This document shows positions 53,236 to 62,306 of a stretch of 64,000 bases of DNA, piece after piece (positions within the stretch are counted from its first letter, which is position 1; every line of letters starts with the position of its first letter). Origin of the DNA: Labrenzia sp. CE80 (GTDB taxonomy: Bacteria; Pseudomonadota; Alphaproteobacteria; Rhizobiales; Stappiaceae). The notes below the pieces were generated by a model. The model worked only from the letters and a program-made list of their open reading frames with translations, had not been told where the DNA came from and searched no databases. The stretch spans positions 447,684-511,683 of the forward strand of contig NZ_WAJT01000003.1 of assembly GCF_009650605.1 (NCBI RefSeq), written 5' to 3'. Both the position numbers and the translations under genes were made by a program.

Positions 53236-54552
53236 ATGTCTCACATATTTCCCCGCCACACGAAGGCCAGTCCCCCCGTCGCAGTGGCAGGCGATGGTTG
53301 CTATGTGATCGACAGCACGGGCAAGAGATATTTTGACGGATCGGGCGGCGCGGCTGTCTCATGCCTTGGCCACAGTGACCCCGATGTGACGGCGGCGATC
53401 AAGGCACAGGTCGACAAAATTGCGTTTGCACACACCGGGTTTTTCACCTCCGAACCTGCCGAGGAACTTGCGGATCTTCTGATCGAACATGCGCCGGATG
53501 GGCTTGAACGGGTTTATTTTGTCTCAGGTGGTTCCGAAGCGATGGAAGCCGCGCTCAAGCTGGCCCGTCAGTATTTTCTCGAGATCGGAGAGGCGAGTCG
53601 CCACAGGGTGATTGCACGGAGGCAGAGCTACCACGGCAACACCTTGGGTGCGCTGGCGACCGGGGGCAATGCCTGGCGGCGTGAACCCTTCGCGCCCATG
53701 ATGATCGAAACCTCCCATATCTCGCCTTGCTACGAGTACCGAGGACGCGAAGATGGTGAGAGCGCATTTGATTACGGACAGAGGGTAGCGAATGAGCTGG
53801 AAACAGAAATCCAGCGACTGGGGCCTGAAAATGTCATGGCTTTTGTCGCCGAGCCTGTGGTCGGGGCGACAGCGGGCGCCGTGCCTCCGGTTGAGGGTTA
53901 TTTCAAGCGTATCCGAGAAATTTGCGACGCCAACGGCATCCTCCTGATCCTCGATGAGGTCATGTGCGGCATGGGACGCACCGGAACGCTTTTTGCCTGT
54001 GAGCAGGATGGTGTGACTGCTGATATTTTGGCGATCGCCAAGGGCCTCGGCGCGGGTTATCAGCCAATTGGCGCGATGCTTTGTTCCGGCAAGATCTACG
54101 ACGCGATCGAAAACGGATCCGGTTTTTTCCAGCATGGCCATACCTACATCGGTCATCCAACGGCCTGTGCTGCATCGCTTGCGGTGCTCAGGAAGTTGAC
54201 TGGAGGATTGGTCGATCAGGTCAATCCGCTGGGCAATCTGCTGGACGAAGCTTTGCGGGATGCGTTCGGCCAGCATCCGCATGTTGGCGACATTCGCGGC
54301 CGTGGTCTGTTTCGGGGCATAGAAATTGTCGAAGATCGTGATACCAAGGCACCGTTCGATCCGAAGCGGGGCGTCAACAAGGTACTGAAAAAGGCTGCGT
54401 TCGAAGCCGGCTTGGCCTGCTATCCAATGGGAGGCACGATCGATGGTGTTCGAGGAGACCATATTCTTCTGGCTCCTCCCTTCATCATGACTGAGGCACA
54501 GATCGGCGAAGTGGTCGATAAATTGGCTGTTGCCTTCAAGAAGGAGCTTTAA
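53236..54552 (+). CDS. Class III PLP-dependent aminotransferase
   Basis: A 438-residue fold-type I aminotransferase. The PLP lysine is in AIAKGLGAGYQPIGA and the preceding Asp in LLILDEVMCGMGRTG; YHGNTLGALA and the phosphate-site HTYIGHPTACAASLAVL are also present. Class III enzymes act on omega-amino groups (beta-alanine, GABA, taurine, lysine-derived amines). It is 5 bases upstream of a BKACE gene, so the pair may deaminate a beta- or omega-amino acid and then cleave the resulting beta-keto acid. AGGAAA precedes the ATG at 53236. Confidence 0.9.
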   Translation: MSHIFPRHTKASPPVAVAGDGCYVIDSTGKRYFDGSGGAAVSCLGHSDPDVTAAIKAQVDKIAFAHTGFFTSEPAEELADLLIEHAPDGLERVYFVSGGSEAMEAALKLARQYFLEIGEASRHRVIARRQSYHGNTLGALATGGNAWRREPFAPMMIETSHISPCYEYRGREDGESAFDYGQRVANELETEIQRLGPENVMAFVAEPVVGATAGAVPPVEGYFKRIREICDANGILLILDEVMCGMGRTGTLFACEQDGVTADILAIAKGLGAGYQPIGAMLCSGKIYDAIENGSGFFQHGHTYIGHPTACAASLAVLRKLTGGLVDQVNPLGNLLDEALRDAFGQHPHVGDIRGRGLFRGIEIVEDRDTKAPFDPKRGVNKVLKKAAFEAGLACYPMGGTIDGVRGDHILLAPPFIMTEAQIGEVVDKLAVAFKKEL

Positions 54553-54557
54553 GTTTC

Positions 54558-55331
54558 ATGAATTCACTGCCCAAGATCATGGTGGCGCCCAACGGCGCGC
54601 GCCGGACCAAGGCCGATCATCCCGCCCTTCCCGTGACGATTGGCGAGACCGTCGCGACCGCTGTCGCCTGCCATGAGGCCGGGGCGGAGGGCCTGCATGC
54701 CCATGTGCGCGACGACGCTGGCGCCCATGTTCTAGACGCAGGCCTTTATCGTGAGCTTCTGGTGGAGATGCGCAAGCAGGCGCCAAAGATGGCAGTTCAG
54801 ATCACCACGGAAGCCGTTGGGCGCTATAGCCCGGCCGAGCAACGCAAGCTGGTCCATGATGTTGTTCCGGAGTTTGTTTCAATAGCGGTGCGGGAAATGA
54901 TCCCGGATGACCCTTCAAGCGAAGTTCGCGACTTCTATTCCTGGACTCGCGAAGCTGGCATTGCGGTTCAACACATTCTCTACAGCGTGGAAGATCTTGG
55001 CCGTTTCTATAGAATGGTCGAGATGGGGGTCTTTGAAGGCCACGAGCATCAGCTGCTTTTTGTGCTCGGACGATACGCAGAACAGCAGGAAAGTGCACCC
55101 TCTGATCTCGACGCGTTTCTGGCAACCAAGGCAGACGCGTCGATTGAGCTTGAACTTGATTGGGGTGTATGCGCTTTCGGGCACCGGGAAACCGATTGTC
55201 TGGCCTATGCGATATCCAATGGGGGCAAGGCGCGGATCGGCTTTGAGAACGGGCTCTGGAACAGAAACGGCGAGCTTGCCGCAGACAATGCCGACCGTGT
55301 GCGCGAGCTCATTGCCGCAGTGAGCAGCTGA
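54558..55331 (+). CDS. Beta-keto acid cleavage enzyme (BKACE, DUF849)
   Basis: A 257-residue BKACE-family protein. These zinc enzymes condense a beta-keto acid with acetyl-CoA and release acetoacetate and a new CoA ester; the founding member, Kce, works in lysine fermentation. Zinc ligands H47 and H49 are in LHAHVRD, and IMVAPNGARRTKADHPALP is the usual beginning. It is a little shorter than most family members. The upstream aminotransferase probably makes its substrate. The LysR gene 2 bases downstream is convergent. Confidence 0.88.
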   Translation: MNSLPKIMVAPNGARRTKADHPALPVTIGETVATAVACHEAGAEGLHAHVRDDAGAHVLDAGLYRELLVEMRKQAPKMAVQITTEAVGRYSPAEQRKLVHDVVPEFVSIAVREMIPDDPSSEVRDFYSWTREAGIAVQHILYSVEDLGRFYRMVEMGVFEGHEHQLLFVLGRYAEQQESAPSDLDAFLATKADASIELELDWGVCAFGHRETDCLAYAISNGGKARIGFENGLWNRNGELAADNADRVRELIAAVSS

Positions 55332-55333
55332 CG

Positions 55334-56251
55334 TCAGGCAGCCTGTTCGGCAGCTTTGTCTTTTTCCAACTCCGCGAGAACCCAGTCCCGGAACAGGCGA
55401 ACCTTACGCGTGTTCCGGAGAGTTGGCGCGTAGCAGAGTGACCACTTTTCGTCTGGCACCTCGGCCAGAATGCCGAACGGCTGGATAAGAAGGCCCTGTG
55501 CCAATGCCTCCCTGCAGAAATATGGCGTGAGGATCGCAACTCCCTGCCCGGCAATGGCACGGTTCGCTTCAAGGGCTTGAGAGCCCATCCGCGAAAACGG
55601 TAGATGGTCCAGCTTGACCTCCGGAATCCCAGCTGCCTTGAACCAGATGCCCCACCAAGGGTCGCGTGCATCTATGATTGGTAATTTCAGAATGTCGGTG
55701 GGCGCTTTGACGCCGCCGATCGTTTCAGCGAGCGCTGGGCTCAGCATGGGACTGAATTGCGCTCGAACAATGGCGTAACTGGTCCAGTCCGGTGGCGGCG
55801 GATAGCAGGCCGAGACGACAACGTCGGCGGTGTCGAATTCGGGGCTTGCAGCGGGCCCGTAAGGAATGATCCGCACATTGAGGTCCGGGTGTTGTGCCTC
55901 GAAGGCGTGGATCCGGTGCGCGAGCCAATTGACGGCAAAGGTGGTGTTGCTGGAGACAATCAGCGTGTTGGCGGTTTCCTCGCGAATTTCATCGAACGAC
56001 TGCCGGATTTCCTCAAACGCCCATGTGATGCGGCCTGCCAGGCGCTTGCCCTTATCAGTCAGTTCGATCTGCCTCGGCTTTCTCACAAACAGCGCAAAGC
56101 CGAGTTTTTCTTCCAGCAACTTGATCTGGTAACTCACCGCCGCCTGGGTCATGCCCAATTCATCTGCGGCGCGGGTAAAACTCAGATGCCGGCTGGCAGC
56201 GTCAAAAGCACGTATTGCGGCAAGTGGGGGCAGGGGGTGGGTCATACGCAT
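55334..56251 (-). CDS. LysR-family regulator, GcvA-like
   Basis: A 305-residue LysR protein starting with PLPPLAAIRAFDAASRHLSFTRAADELGMTQAAVSYQ, the GcvA/AmpR subgroup pattern. It is convergent with the aminotransferase-BKACE pair and divergent from the DUF1127 gene, so either could be its target. Subgroup members often control amino acid metabolism. Confidence 0.9.
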   Translation of the reverse strand: MRMTHPLPPLAAIRAFDAASRHLSFTRAADELGMTQAAVSYQIKLLEEKLGFALFVRKPRQIELTDKGKRLAGRITWAFEEIRQSFDEIREETANTLIVSSNTTFAVNWLAHRIHAFEAQHPDLNVRIIPYGPAASPEFDTADVVVSACYPPPPDWTSYAIVRAQFSPMLSPALAETIGGVKAPTDILKLPIIDARDPWWGIWFKAAGIPEVKLDHLPFSRMGSQALEANRAIAGQGVAILTPYFCREALAQGLLIQPFGILAEVPDEKWSLCYAPTLRNTRKVRLFRDWVLAELEKDKAAEQAA

Positions 56252-56346
56252 AAGGTCTCCTTATGCATGATAACGCAAAACCGGTTGGTGAAAAAGCCTG
56301 TTCCTTGGCATCTTGAGATCATCAATGCACTGGAGAAATTAGTTAC

Positions 56347-56625
56347 ATGACCGCCAACCGATCGGCTCGGCGGGGCGCTACTGCTTTGCCTTTGCGCCTC
56401 TTGTCCAAAATATGGGGCCTTTTGCGGAAGTTCCTCGGTGTTCGCAATTCACCGGGCCGCATCAACCAGGTCGCCCCTCAGCTCCCGACCCGCGCGCTCG
56501 CCGACATTGGCCTGGACCGGGTTGGTTCCGGTGGGGCCGATCTGGATGACAAGTGGCGACGTGAGCTGCGGGTGATGCTGGCGCGCAAGGCGGCGGACGA
56601 AGAGCGCCGGAAGGTCAGATATTAA
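56347..56625 (+). CDS. DUF1127-domain protein with basic N-terminal extension
   Basis: A 92-residue protein. The core LPTRALADIGLDRVG near residues 46-60 matches the DUF1127 pattern (L-x-D/R-x-L-A-D-I-G-L-x-R). DUF1127 proteins are small arginine-rich proteins of alphaproteobacteria, some of which affect RNA turnover. This one is longer than the usual 45-70 residues, with basic ends. GGAGAAA precedes the ATG. Its end overlaps the LysE-family gene by 4 bases, tail to tail. Confidence 0.7.
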   Translation: MTANRSARRGATALPLRLLSKIWGLLRKFLGVRNSPGRINQVAPQLPTRALADIGLDRVGSGGADLDDKWRRELRVMLARKAADEERRKVRY

Positions 56626-57218
56626 AGCAGCATCGCCCAGGCTGTCGCTGCGAGCATCCCGCCAGCCATGGTGATGGTCGTCGCGCGCAGAATTGGGCCA
56701 TCGCCCAGAATGGCGAGGATAGAGACCCCGACGAGGGCCCAGATGGAATGGGCGATTGTGCCGCCGATGAGAAAACCGCCGGTCAGGAGCGCCGCGTTCT
56801 CCCCAAGTGCCAGGCCATTGCCGGCGAAAAAGGTCGTGAACGCAACAAGGCTCATGGCCCATGTCTTGGGGCTGAGAGGATGGATAAGGATCCCTTCCCA
56901 AAAGCTCGGCAGGCGGACGTCGCCCTTCGGTTTGACGCTCAAGGAGACGATGCGCCAGGCGAGATAGGCCATGTAGGTCATGCTCAACACTTTGAAGACT
57001 GTCACCAGCGGGCCGCCCTCGGCCATCACCTGTCCCAGACCAAAAGCGACGCAGAGATTCAGCACAAGCGATCCCAGCTGCGAGGCGACAATCACGGGAA
57101 AAGCGGTTCGGTAGCCTGACGTTGCTCCGATTGCCATGAAGGTCAGATTGCCCGGACCGGGCGTTCCGGTCATGACCGCTACGAAGAGGGCGAAGGCGGC
57201 GAGAGTCGAGAGATTCAT
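56622..57218 (-). CDS. LysE/RhtB-family amino acid exporter
   Basis: A 198-residue inner-membrane exporter with six hydrophobic segments. It has the family N-terminus MTGTPGPGNLTFMAIGATSGYRT and the mid motif MTYMAYLAWRIVSL. Family members export lysine, homoserine, threonine or related compounds. It is divergent from a MocR-type regulator across 82 bases, a frequent pairing, so that regulator likely controls it. Confidence 0.9.
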   Translation of the reverse strand: MNLSTLAAFALFVAVMTGTPGPGNLTFMAIGATSGYRTAFPVIVASQLGSLVLNLCVAFGLGQVMAEGGPLVTVFKVLSMTYMAYLAWRIVSLSVKPKGDVRLPSFWEGILIHPLSPKTWAMSLVAFTTFFAGNGLALGENAALLTGGFLIGGTIAHSIWALVGVSILAILGDGPILRATTITMAGGMLAATAWAMLL

Positions 57219-57225
57219 GATTTCG

Positions 57226-57298
57226 CTACAATAGATACAATTAGATCGCCAAAAAGCTATTACTTGATCGATATATTAGGTCAATGTATTTATTGTAG
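57226..57298. promoter_or_regulatory. Divergent LysE/MocR control region
   Basis: CTACAATA (57226-57233) and TATTGTAG (57291-57298) are inverted copies at either end of the spacer. Inside lies a promoter-like pair for the MocR gene, TTGATC (57264-57269), 17 bases, TATTTA (57287-57292). The start would fall at or just before the ATG at 57301, so the message may be leaderless. Confidence 0.45.
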
Positions 57299-57300
57299 TC

Positions 57301-58710
57301 ATGACAATATGGTGCCCTGATCTCAGCATGGCCTCCGGGCCGATCTATCTGGCCGTTGCAGATGCCATCGAGGCAGACATACGCTCCGGCGCACTTGCTG
57401 TCGGCGAACGTCTGCCGCCGCAAAGGGAGCTGGCCTACCAGCTGGGCGTTACCCTCGGCACTGTCACGCGCGCCTATCGAGAAGCTGAACGCAGGAGACT
57501 TTTGCGCGGTGAAACAGGGCGGGGAACCTACGTTGCGCCCGAAGAAATGGATGTGTCGCCGCTGATCCCGCGCGAGGACAGGAGCTCGGATCTCGATCTG
57601 GCCCGGAATTTTGCTTATCCGCATCTTAATCCGGACTTGAGCAAGGGGCTTGCACGGCTCGCCAGGACCCCTGGCATCGACAGGCTGAACGGCTTCGTGC
57701 CGTCCGAAGGCCTTGCCAGCCACAGGGAAACGGGAGCGTTGCTGTTCGATCTGTTTCATCTTACGGCCGACCCCTCCAACATCGCTCTGACCTGCGGCGC
57801 CCAGCATGGGATCCAGATCCTGCTTCAGGCGCTCTTTCGTCCGGGTGATGCAGTGGCCGTCGACGAGTTCACCTATCCTTCGATCCTGAATTCAGCGCCG
57901 CATCTTGGCCTGAAACTGGTGCCAATTCCGCTGATGCGGGCGGCGAGTGGAGAATTTCTTGGCATGGATCCCGCGTCTCTGGCAGAAGCTGCAAGGACCC
58001 AGGACGTCAAAGGCGTCTTCCTGATGCCGAACATGCACAATCCGACGACCCACACGATGACCCTGGCCGAGCGGGAGGCGATTGTTGCGGTTGCGCGTGA
58101 GTTCGGACTGAAAATCATTGAAGACGATCCCTACACGCCGTTCGTCGAAACAAAGCTGCCCGCCCTTGGGGCATTGGCGTCGGAACTCACGGCCTCCATC
58201 GCAAGCATTTCGAAGCTCATTTCGCCTGGAAGCCGGGTTGGTTTCGTTCATGTGCCGCGTGAATATGGCAACTCGGTTCGAAACCTGATTGGCGAAAGCA
58301 CCTGGATGGCGTCGCCCATCACCGCGGAATTGATCTCGGGTTGGGTACGCGACGGAACCCTCAAGCGCACGCTCGCCGAAAAGCGCAAGGCCAACGCCAT
58401 ACGTTACGAATTGGCTTCCACGGTTCTAGGCACGTCCCGTTTGCAAGGAGCAGCTGACAAGGTTTTCGCTTGGTTGGGTCTTCCTGAGGGCGTTGATCCC
58501 GGTGTGGTTGAGGCAAATTTGGCCCATCAGGGCGTCGCAGCGCTGTCGTCAAGATACTTTCAGGTCTCAGATCGAGGCGTGAAGCCTTATATGCGCGTGA
58601 CTTTTGGTTCGATCGTCGGCGAAATCGAGTTTCGCAGGGCCTTGGAGCTTCTTGACTGGGCCCGCACATCTGACCCTGGAGAGCGGTTCAGGGCGTCGCC
58701 GGTTGGATAG
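57301..58710 (+). CDS. MocR-type regulator (GntR domain plus aminotransferase domain)
   Basis: A 469-residue fusion: a GntR winged helix at residues 12-80 (YLAVADAIEADIRSGALAVG, LPPQRELAYQLGVTLGTVTRAY) and a class I aminotransferase-like domain with PLP lysine in SISKLISPGSRVGF. MocR proteins sense PLP adducts of amino acids and activate neighbours, for example PdxR and GabR. The likely target is the divergent LysE exporter gene. The biotin operon begins 107 bases downstream but has its own promoter. Confidence 0.92.
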   Translation: MTIWCPDLSMASGPIYLAVADAIEADIRSGALAVGERLPPQRELAYQLGVTLGTVTRAYREAERRRLLRGETGRGTYVAPEEMDVSPLIPREDRSSDLDLARNFAYPHLNPDLSKGLARLARTPGIDRLNGFVPSEGLASHRETGALLFDLFHLTADPSNIALTCGAQHGIQILLQALFRPGDAVAVDEFTYPSILNSAPHLGLKLVPIPLMRAASGEFLGMDPASLAEAARTQDVKGVFLMPNMHNPTTHTMTLAEREAIVAVAREFGLKIIEDDPYTPFVETKLPALGALASELTASIASISKLISPGSRVGFVHVPREYGNSVRNLIGESTWMASPITAELISGWVRDGTLKRTLAEKRKANAIRYELASTVLGTSRLQGAADKVFAWLGLPEGVDPGVVEANLAHQGVAALSSRYFQVSDRGVKPYMRVTFGSIVGEIEFRRALELLDWARTSDPGERFRASPVG

Positions 58711-58726
58711 TCGCCGCAGCCTTTCT

Positions 58727-58755
58727 TTGACATTGCCTTGGTCTGCGTCAATAAG
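58727..58755 (+). promoter_or_regulatory. Predicted promoter of the biotin transport operon
   Basis: TTGACA (58727-58732) is a perfect -35 box, followed by 17 bases and AATAAG (58750-58755). The start would be about 58762, which supports the bioM ATG at 58818 over the GTG at 58767. No BioR palindrome (TTATMKATAA) is seen nearby. Confidence 0.6.
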
Positions 58756-58817
58756 CAGGCAAACTGGTGAGCAACCGTCTGCCTGCGGCTGATCAACCGG
58801 ATAGAACCGGATGGAAA

Positions 58818-59612
58818 ATGGCGTTCTGGACCCGAAAAAACAAAGACACCAAGTCGAAGGAAGCGGTCATTGCTGCGGACTTCGACGCCGCCGACAAGCC
58901 ATATGCGGTGCTGCAAAATGTTTCGCTGGAGCTTGAGGGCCGGACGGTGCTTCAGAACATCTCTCTGTCCCTGCAGGAAGCGCGGGTCGGGATCGTCGGG
59001 CTGAATGGATCTGGTAAAAGCAGCCTCGTGCGTCTTTTGAACGGCCTGCGTATGCCCACCGGAGGCGAGGTGCGCATGTTCGACGTTTCGACTGAAGCCT
59101 GGCGCGAAGAGCTACCGCGCTATGTTGGCTTCGTGTTTCAGAATCCGGACCATCAGGCCATTTTCCCGACCGTCGAGGAAGAGATTGCTTTCGGCCTGAC
59201 GCAGCTGGGTGTTGCCAGGGCCGAGGCTCGCACTCAGGCTCTTGCGTTTCTGGACCGCCATCACTGTGGGCCTTTGGCTGAAAAACCGTTCGCCGATTTG
59301 TCCGAGGGGCAGAAGCAGCTCATTTGTCTGTTGGCGGTTCTCGTAATGAAGCCAAAACTCCTGATTCTGGATGAGCCCATGTCCTCGCTGGATGGACTGG
59401 CGACCAAGAGGATCGAGCGGAAGCTCGCCGAACTCGACCAGAAAATCGTTATGATTAGCCACGATCTCGACCTGTTGAGGAATTTTGACCGGGTGCTTTG
59501 GGTGGATGAAGGCAAGATACGCATGGACAGTGTGCCAGGTGACGTCCTTCCGGCCTACGAAGCAGATCTAGAGCAGCGTGCAGCGCGCGACCCGGAGGGC
59601 CTGCAACCTTGA
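58818..59612 (+). CDS. bioM: Biotin ECF transporter ATPase BioM
   Basis: The energising ATPase of a biotin importer, 264 residues from the ATG at 58818. After about 25 polar residues the ATPase domain shows Walker A GLNGSGKSS, Q-loop FQNPDHQAIFPTVEEEIAFGL (the CbiO-type signature), LSEGQKQLICLLAVL and Walker B LLILDEPMSSLDG. The next genes are bioN and bioY, giving a complete BioMNY. Its stop overlaps the bioN start (TTGA). Confidence 0.9.
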   Translation: MAFWTRKNKDTKSKEAVIAADFDAADKPYAVLQNVSLELEGRTVLQNISLSLQEARVGIVGLNGSGKSSLVRLLNGLRMPTGGEVRMFDVSTEAWREELPRYVGFVFQNPDHQAIFPTVEEEIAFGLTQLGVARAEARTQALAFLDRHHCGPLAEKPFADLSEGQKQLICLLAVLVMKPKLLILDEPMSSLDGLATKRIERKLAELDQKIVMISHDLDLLRNFDRVLWVDEGKIRMDSVPGDVLPAYEADLEQRAARDPEGLQP

Positions 59613-60226
59613 TCTCCCTCTATCTTCCAGGTCAAAGCTGGCTCCATCGTTGCCCGGTCCGTTTGAAGCTGCTGTGTCTTGCCGTCGCAAGCCTGCTGAT
59701 TTTTCCGATCTCCGATCCACACCTTCTGGGTGTTGTGCTGATCGTTGTCGTCGGGCTTTACGGCAGTCTGGGCCCGCAGGGCCTGCGCCAGTTGAAGGCC
59801 TTGAAACCGCTCGTTTCGCTGGTTGCCATCATCTTTCTTCTCCATGTCCTCGCCGGCAGTTGGCTCGAGGGCGTTACAGCCGTTCTTCGGCTTGTGGTCA
59901 TGGTCCTGCTTGCGAACCTTATTTCGATCACGACGCGCATGGACGACATGATGGAAGCGGTGATGCCATTGTTCGCTCCCTTGAGACTGTTCGGAATGTC
60001 GCCGCGAAAACCGGCACTTGCGGTCACACTGGTTCTGCGGTTTGCGCCCGTGTTGCTGTCGGTATATTCCTCCTTGCGCGAAGCCTATCAGGCGCGCAGC
60101 GGCAGGCGGACGAGCTGGCGACTGATGGCGCCGTTCCTCCTGCAGTCGCTTGCGATGTCGGAAAACGTCGCCGAGGCATTGAGCGCCCGCGGTGGGGCAG
60201 ATGGACTTCGCCAAGACAAAGCCTGA
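59609..60226 (+). CDS. bioN: Biotin ECF transporter transmembrane coupling protein BioN
   Basis: A 205-residue membrane protein of the CbiQ/EcfT family, with several hydrophobic helices and a cytoplasmic coupling loop containing SLREAYQARSGRR, an Ala-Arg-Gly-like motif that docks on the ATPase, and the late ALSARG. The TTG start at 59609 overlaps the bioM stop. It links BioM to BioY. Confidence 0.9.
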   Translation: MISLYLPGQSWLHRCPVRLKLLCLAVASLLIFPISDPHLLGVVLIVVVGLYGSLGPQGLRQLKALKPLVSLVAIIFLLHVLAGSWLEGVTAVLRLVVMVLLANLISITTRMDDMMEAVMPLFAPLRLFGMSPRKPALAVTLVLRFAPVLLSVYSSLREAYQARSGRRTSWRLMAPFLLQSLAMSENVAEALSARGGADGLRQDKA

Positions 60227-60285
60227 CCCGGATGGGGTCCAAGGGCAGACGATAACGCGCCTCAGGGCGTCTTGATGAGGAAGAC

Positions 60286-60843
60286 ATGATGAACGACCGT
60301 TCCCTGGTCCAGATTGCGTTTTACGCTGCGTTGATCGCGGCACTGGGTCTCTTGCCTAAGGTGGCAATCCCCGTGATGGGCGGCGTACCGATCACCGCGC
60401 AGACGCTCGGCGTCATGCTTGCCGGTGTCATGCTTGGCCCGGTTCGCGGTGCATTGGCCGTGCTGCTTTTTCTGTTTCTCGTTGCTCTGGGCGCGCCGCT
60501 TTTGGCTGGCGGCCGCGGCGGCCTTGGCGTTTTCGCCTCGCCTTCGGTCGGCTTTCTTGTCGGCTGGCCGATTGGCGCGTTTGTCGCAGGCCTGATCATG
60601 CAGAAGACCGGCGCCTTGCGGGTCTTGCCTGCGGCGGCCATCGCCGCAACTGTTGGCGGCATCGGCATTGTGTATCTGATCGGTATTCCGGGCGCCGCCT
60701 TCATGGCCGATCTGCCCTTGATGTCGGCGGCGATCGGCAGTGCAGCCTATATTCCAGGTGACCTGATCAAGGTCGCCATCACGGCCGTGGTCGCGGAAAC
60801 GGTTGCTCGTGGACTTCCACGCGCACTGCTGTCGCGCGCCTGA
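60286..60843 (+). CDS. bioY: Biotin transporter substrate-binding subunit BioY
   Basis: A 185-residue S component with about six helices that binds biotin in the membrane. Family motifs are VPITAQTLGVMLAGVMLGP, GGRGGLGVFASPSVGFLVGWP and the C-terminal YIPGDLIKVAITA. Some BioY proteins work alone, but here bioM and bioN are directly upstream. The CoA ligase gene follows after 20 bases, probably on the same transcript. Confidence 0.94.
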   Translation: MMNDRSLVQIAFYAALIAALGLLPKVAIPVMGGVPITAQTLGVMLAGVMLGPVRGALAVLLFLFLVALGAPLLAGGRGGLGVFASPSVGFLVGWPIGAFVAGLIMQKTGALRVLPAAAIAATVGGIGIVYLIGIPGAAFMADLPLMSAAIGSAAYIPGDLIKVAITAVVAETVARGLPRALLSRA

Positions 60844-60863
60844 CGGAAGTTCGGTGCACTAGG

Positions 60864-62306
60864 ATGGCATTTGTTGGCGAGACACTTGAAGCCCTCGTCA
60901 AGTCTGATCCCCAGGCTCCCGCGATAAGCTGCTCGGGCCGTCTTTGGACACGCGCGGCGTTTTTCGCTGAGGTTCTGGCTCTCGCTGAGGCCCTTCAGAC
61001 CCGCGTTCCGAAAGGAGCGCGGGTCGCATTGTGTCTGAGGGACCCTGTCCTGTTGCTCGCTGCCTTTTTCGCAGTTGCCAGATCAGGCGCCATTGCCATG
61101 GTCTTTGACCCCGACTGGCCTAATGAGCGCCGCACCTGGATCGATCAATCCGTGCAGCCTGCACTTATCCTGGAGGCGGACAGCTTCGACGATCTTCTGA
61201 CCGCATTGACGGATCAGGGGTCTCCGTCAGAGGAGCCGCGACATCGGCCGGATGAGGCAGATCCCTTCTATGTCGGCTTTACCTCCGGCTCCACAGGCGT
61301 GCCCAAGGGCTATTGCCGCTCGCACCGGTCGTGGCTGGAGAGCTTCGGCGTTAGTGCGCGTGAATTTTCCATCGCGGCGAGCGATCAGGTCATCATTCCA
61401 GGCAATATGGTGCATTCGCTGCATCTCTATGGCGCTGTGCAGGGTCTTTGCGCCGGGGCACAGGTGGATGTGGCAGAGCGCTTCAATCCACGTCTGGTGG
61501 CGACAAGTCTGCGTCAATCCGCGTCGGCGGTCTTTTATGCGACGCCGACCCAGATCCATTATGTCGCCCGGGAGCTGCGGCGTTCCGGCCCAGCCCCGAA
61601 CCTCCGTCTCGTGCTTGCGAGTGGGGCGAAATGGCGCGACGCTGACCGGATCGCCATGGCAGCAGTCTTTCCGGCGGCCCGGTTGGTCGAGTTTTATGGC
61701 GCATCGGAAATGAGCTTCCTGACCGTTGCAACACCGGAGGACAATGTCCCGTCCGGTTCCGTTGGTCGTGCCGCCGAAGGTGTATCACTCAGCATCCGGA
61801 ACAGTGGGGGCGAGGCGCTGGCGCCAGGTGAAACCGGCTTGATCTGGGCCCGGAGCGACATGCTGTTCGGCGGCTATATCTGCGGCGGTGGGTCCGAAAT
61901 TGCCTGGGAGGACGGCTGGCTGACCGTCGGCGATCGCGGGTTCCTCGATGAAAACGGCTTCCTGTTCCTGAGCGGCCGGGAAAAGCGCATGATCGTGACC
62001 TCCGGAGTGAACATCTACCCAGAAGAAGTCGAACACGCGCTTCTCTCCCATGAAGGCGTGGCGCTCGCAGTCGTGGTTGCCCGGCCGGACCCAATTCGCG
62101 GCAGTGAGCTCGTTGCGGTCGTAAGTCTTGAGACTGGCGCTCTTGTCTCGGAAGCCGATCTTCGTCGCCATTGTGCGGAGCGCTTGGGGCGGTCCAGAAC
62201 GCCGCGCGCTTTCCTGTTTCACTCCGAACTTCCTCTGACGCCTGGCGGAAAGATCGATCTGATGATGCTCGAGGCAGAGCTTCAGAAGTCCGAGCGACCC
62301 CAATGA
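60864..62306 (+). CDS. Acyl-CoA/acid-CoA ligase (ANL superfamily)
   Basis: A 480-residue AMP-forming ligase. Motifs are YVGFTSGSTGVPKGYCRSH (phosphate loop), FYGASEMSF, GWLTVGDRGFLDENGFLFLSGR and the catalytic lysine in PLTPGGKIDLMML. At this length it is near MenE-type or short- and medium-chain ligases. It sits directly behind bioMNY and overlaps the thiolase start by four bases. Activation of an acid related to biotin precursors, such as pimelate or a longer acid, is an attractive but unproven idea. Confidence 0.85.
   Translation: MAFVGETLEALVKSDPQAPAISCSGRLWTRAAFFAEVLALAEALQTRVPKGARVALCLRDPVLLLAAFFAVARSGAIAMVFDPDWPNERRTWIDQSVQPALILEADSFDDLLTALTDQGSPSEEPRHRPDEADPFYVGFTSGSTGVPKGYCRSHRSWLESFGVSAREFSIAASDQVIIPGNMVHSLHLYGAVQGLCAGAQVDVAERFNPRLVATSLRQSASAVFYATPTQIHYVARELRRSGPAPNLRLVLASGAKWRDADRIAMAAVFPAARLVEFYGASEMSFLTVATPEDNVPSGSVGRAAEGVSLSIRNSGGEALAPGETGLIWARSDMLFGGYICGGGSEIAWEDGWLTVGDRGFLDENGFLFLSGREKRMIVTSGVNIYPEEVEHALLSHEGVALAVVVARPDPIRGSELVAVVSLETGALVSEADLRRHCAERLGRSRTPRAFLFHSELPLTPGGKIDLMMLEAELQKSERPQ

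Noticed and set aside
58711..58817. BioR operator upstream of bioM
   Set aside because: No TTATMKATAA palindrome is present in this gap.
59555..60343. Open frame antisense to bioN
   Set aside because: Low-complexity product opposite a recognised transporter subunit.
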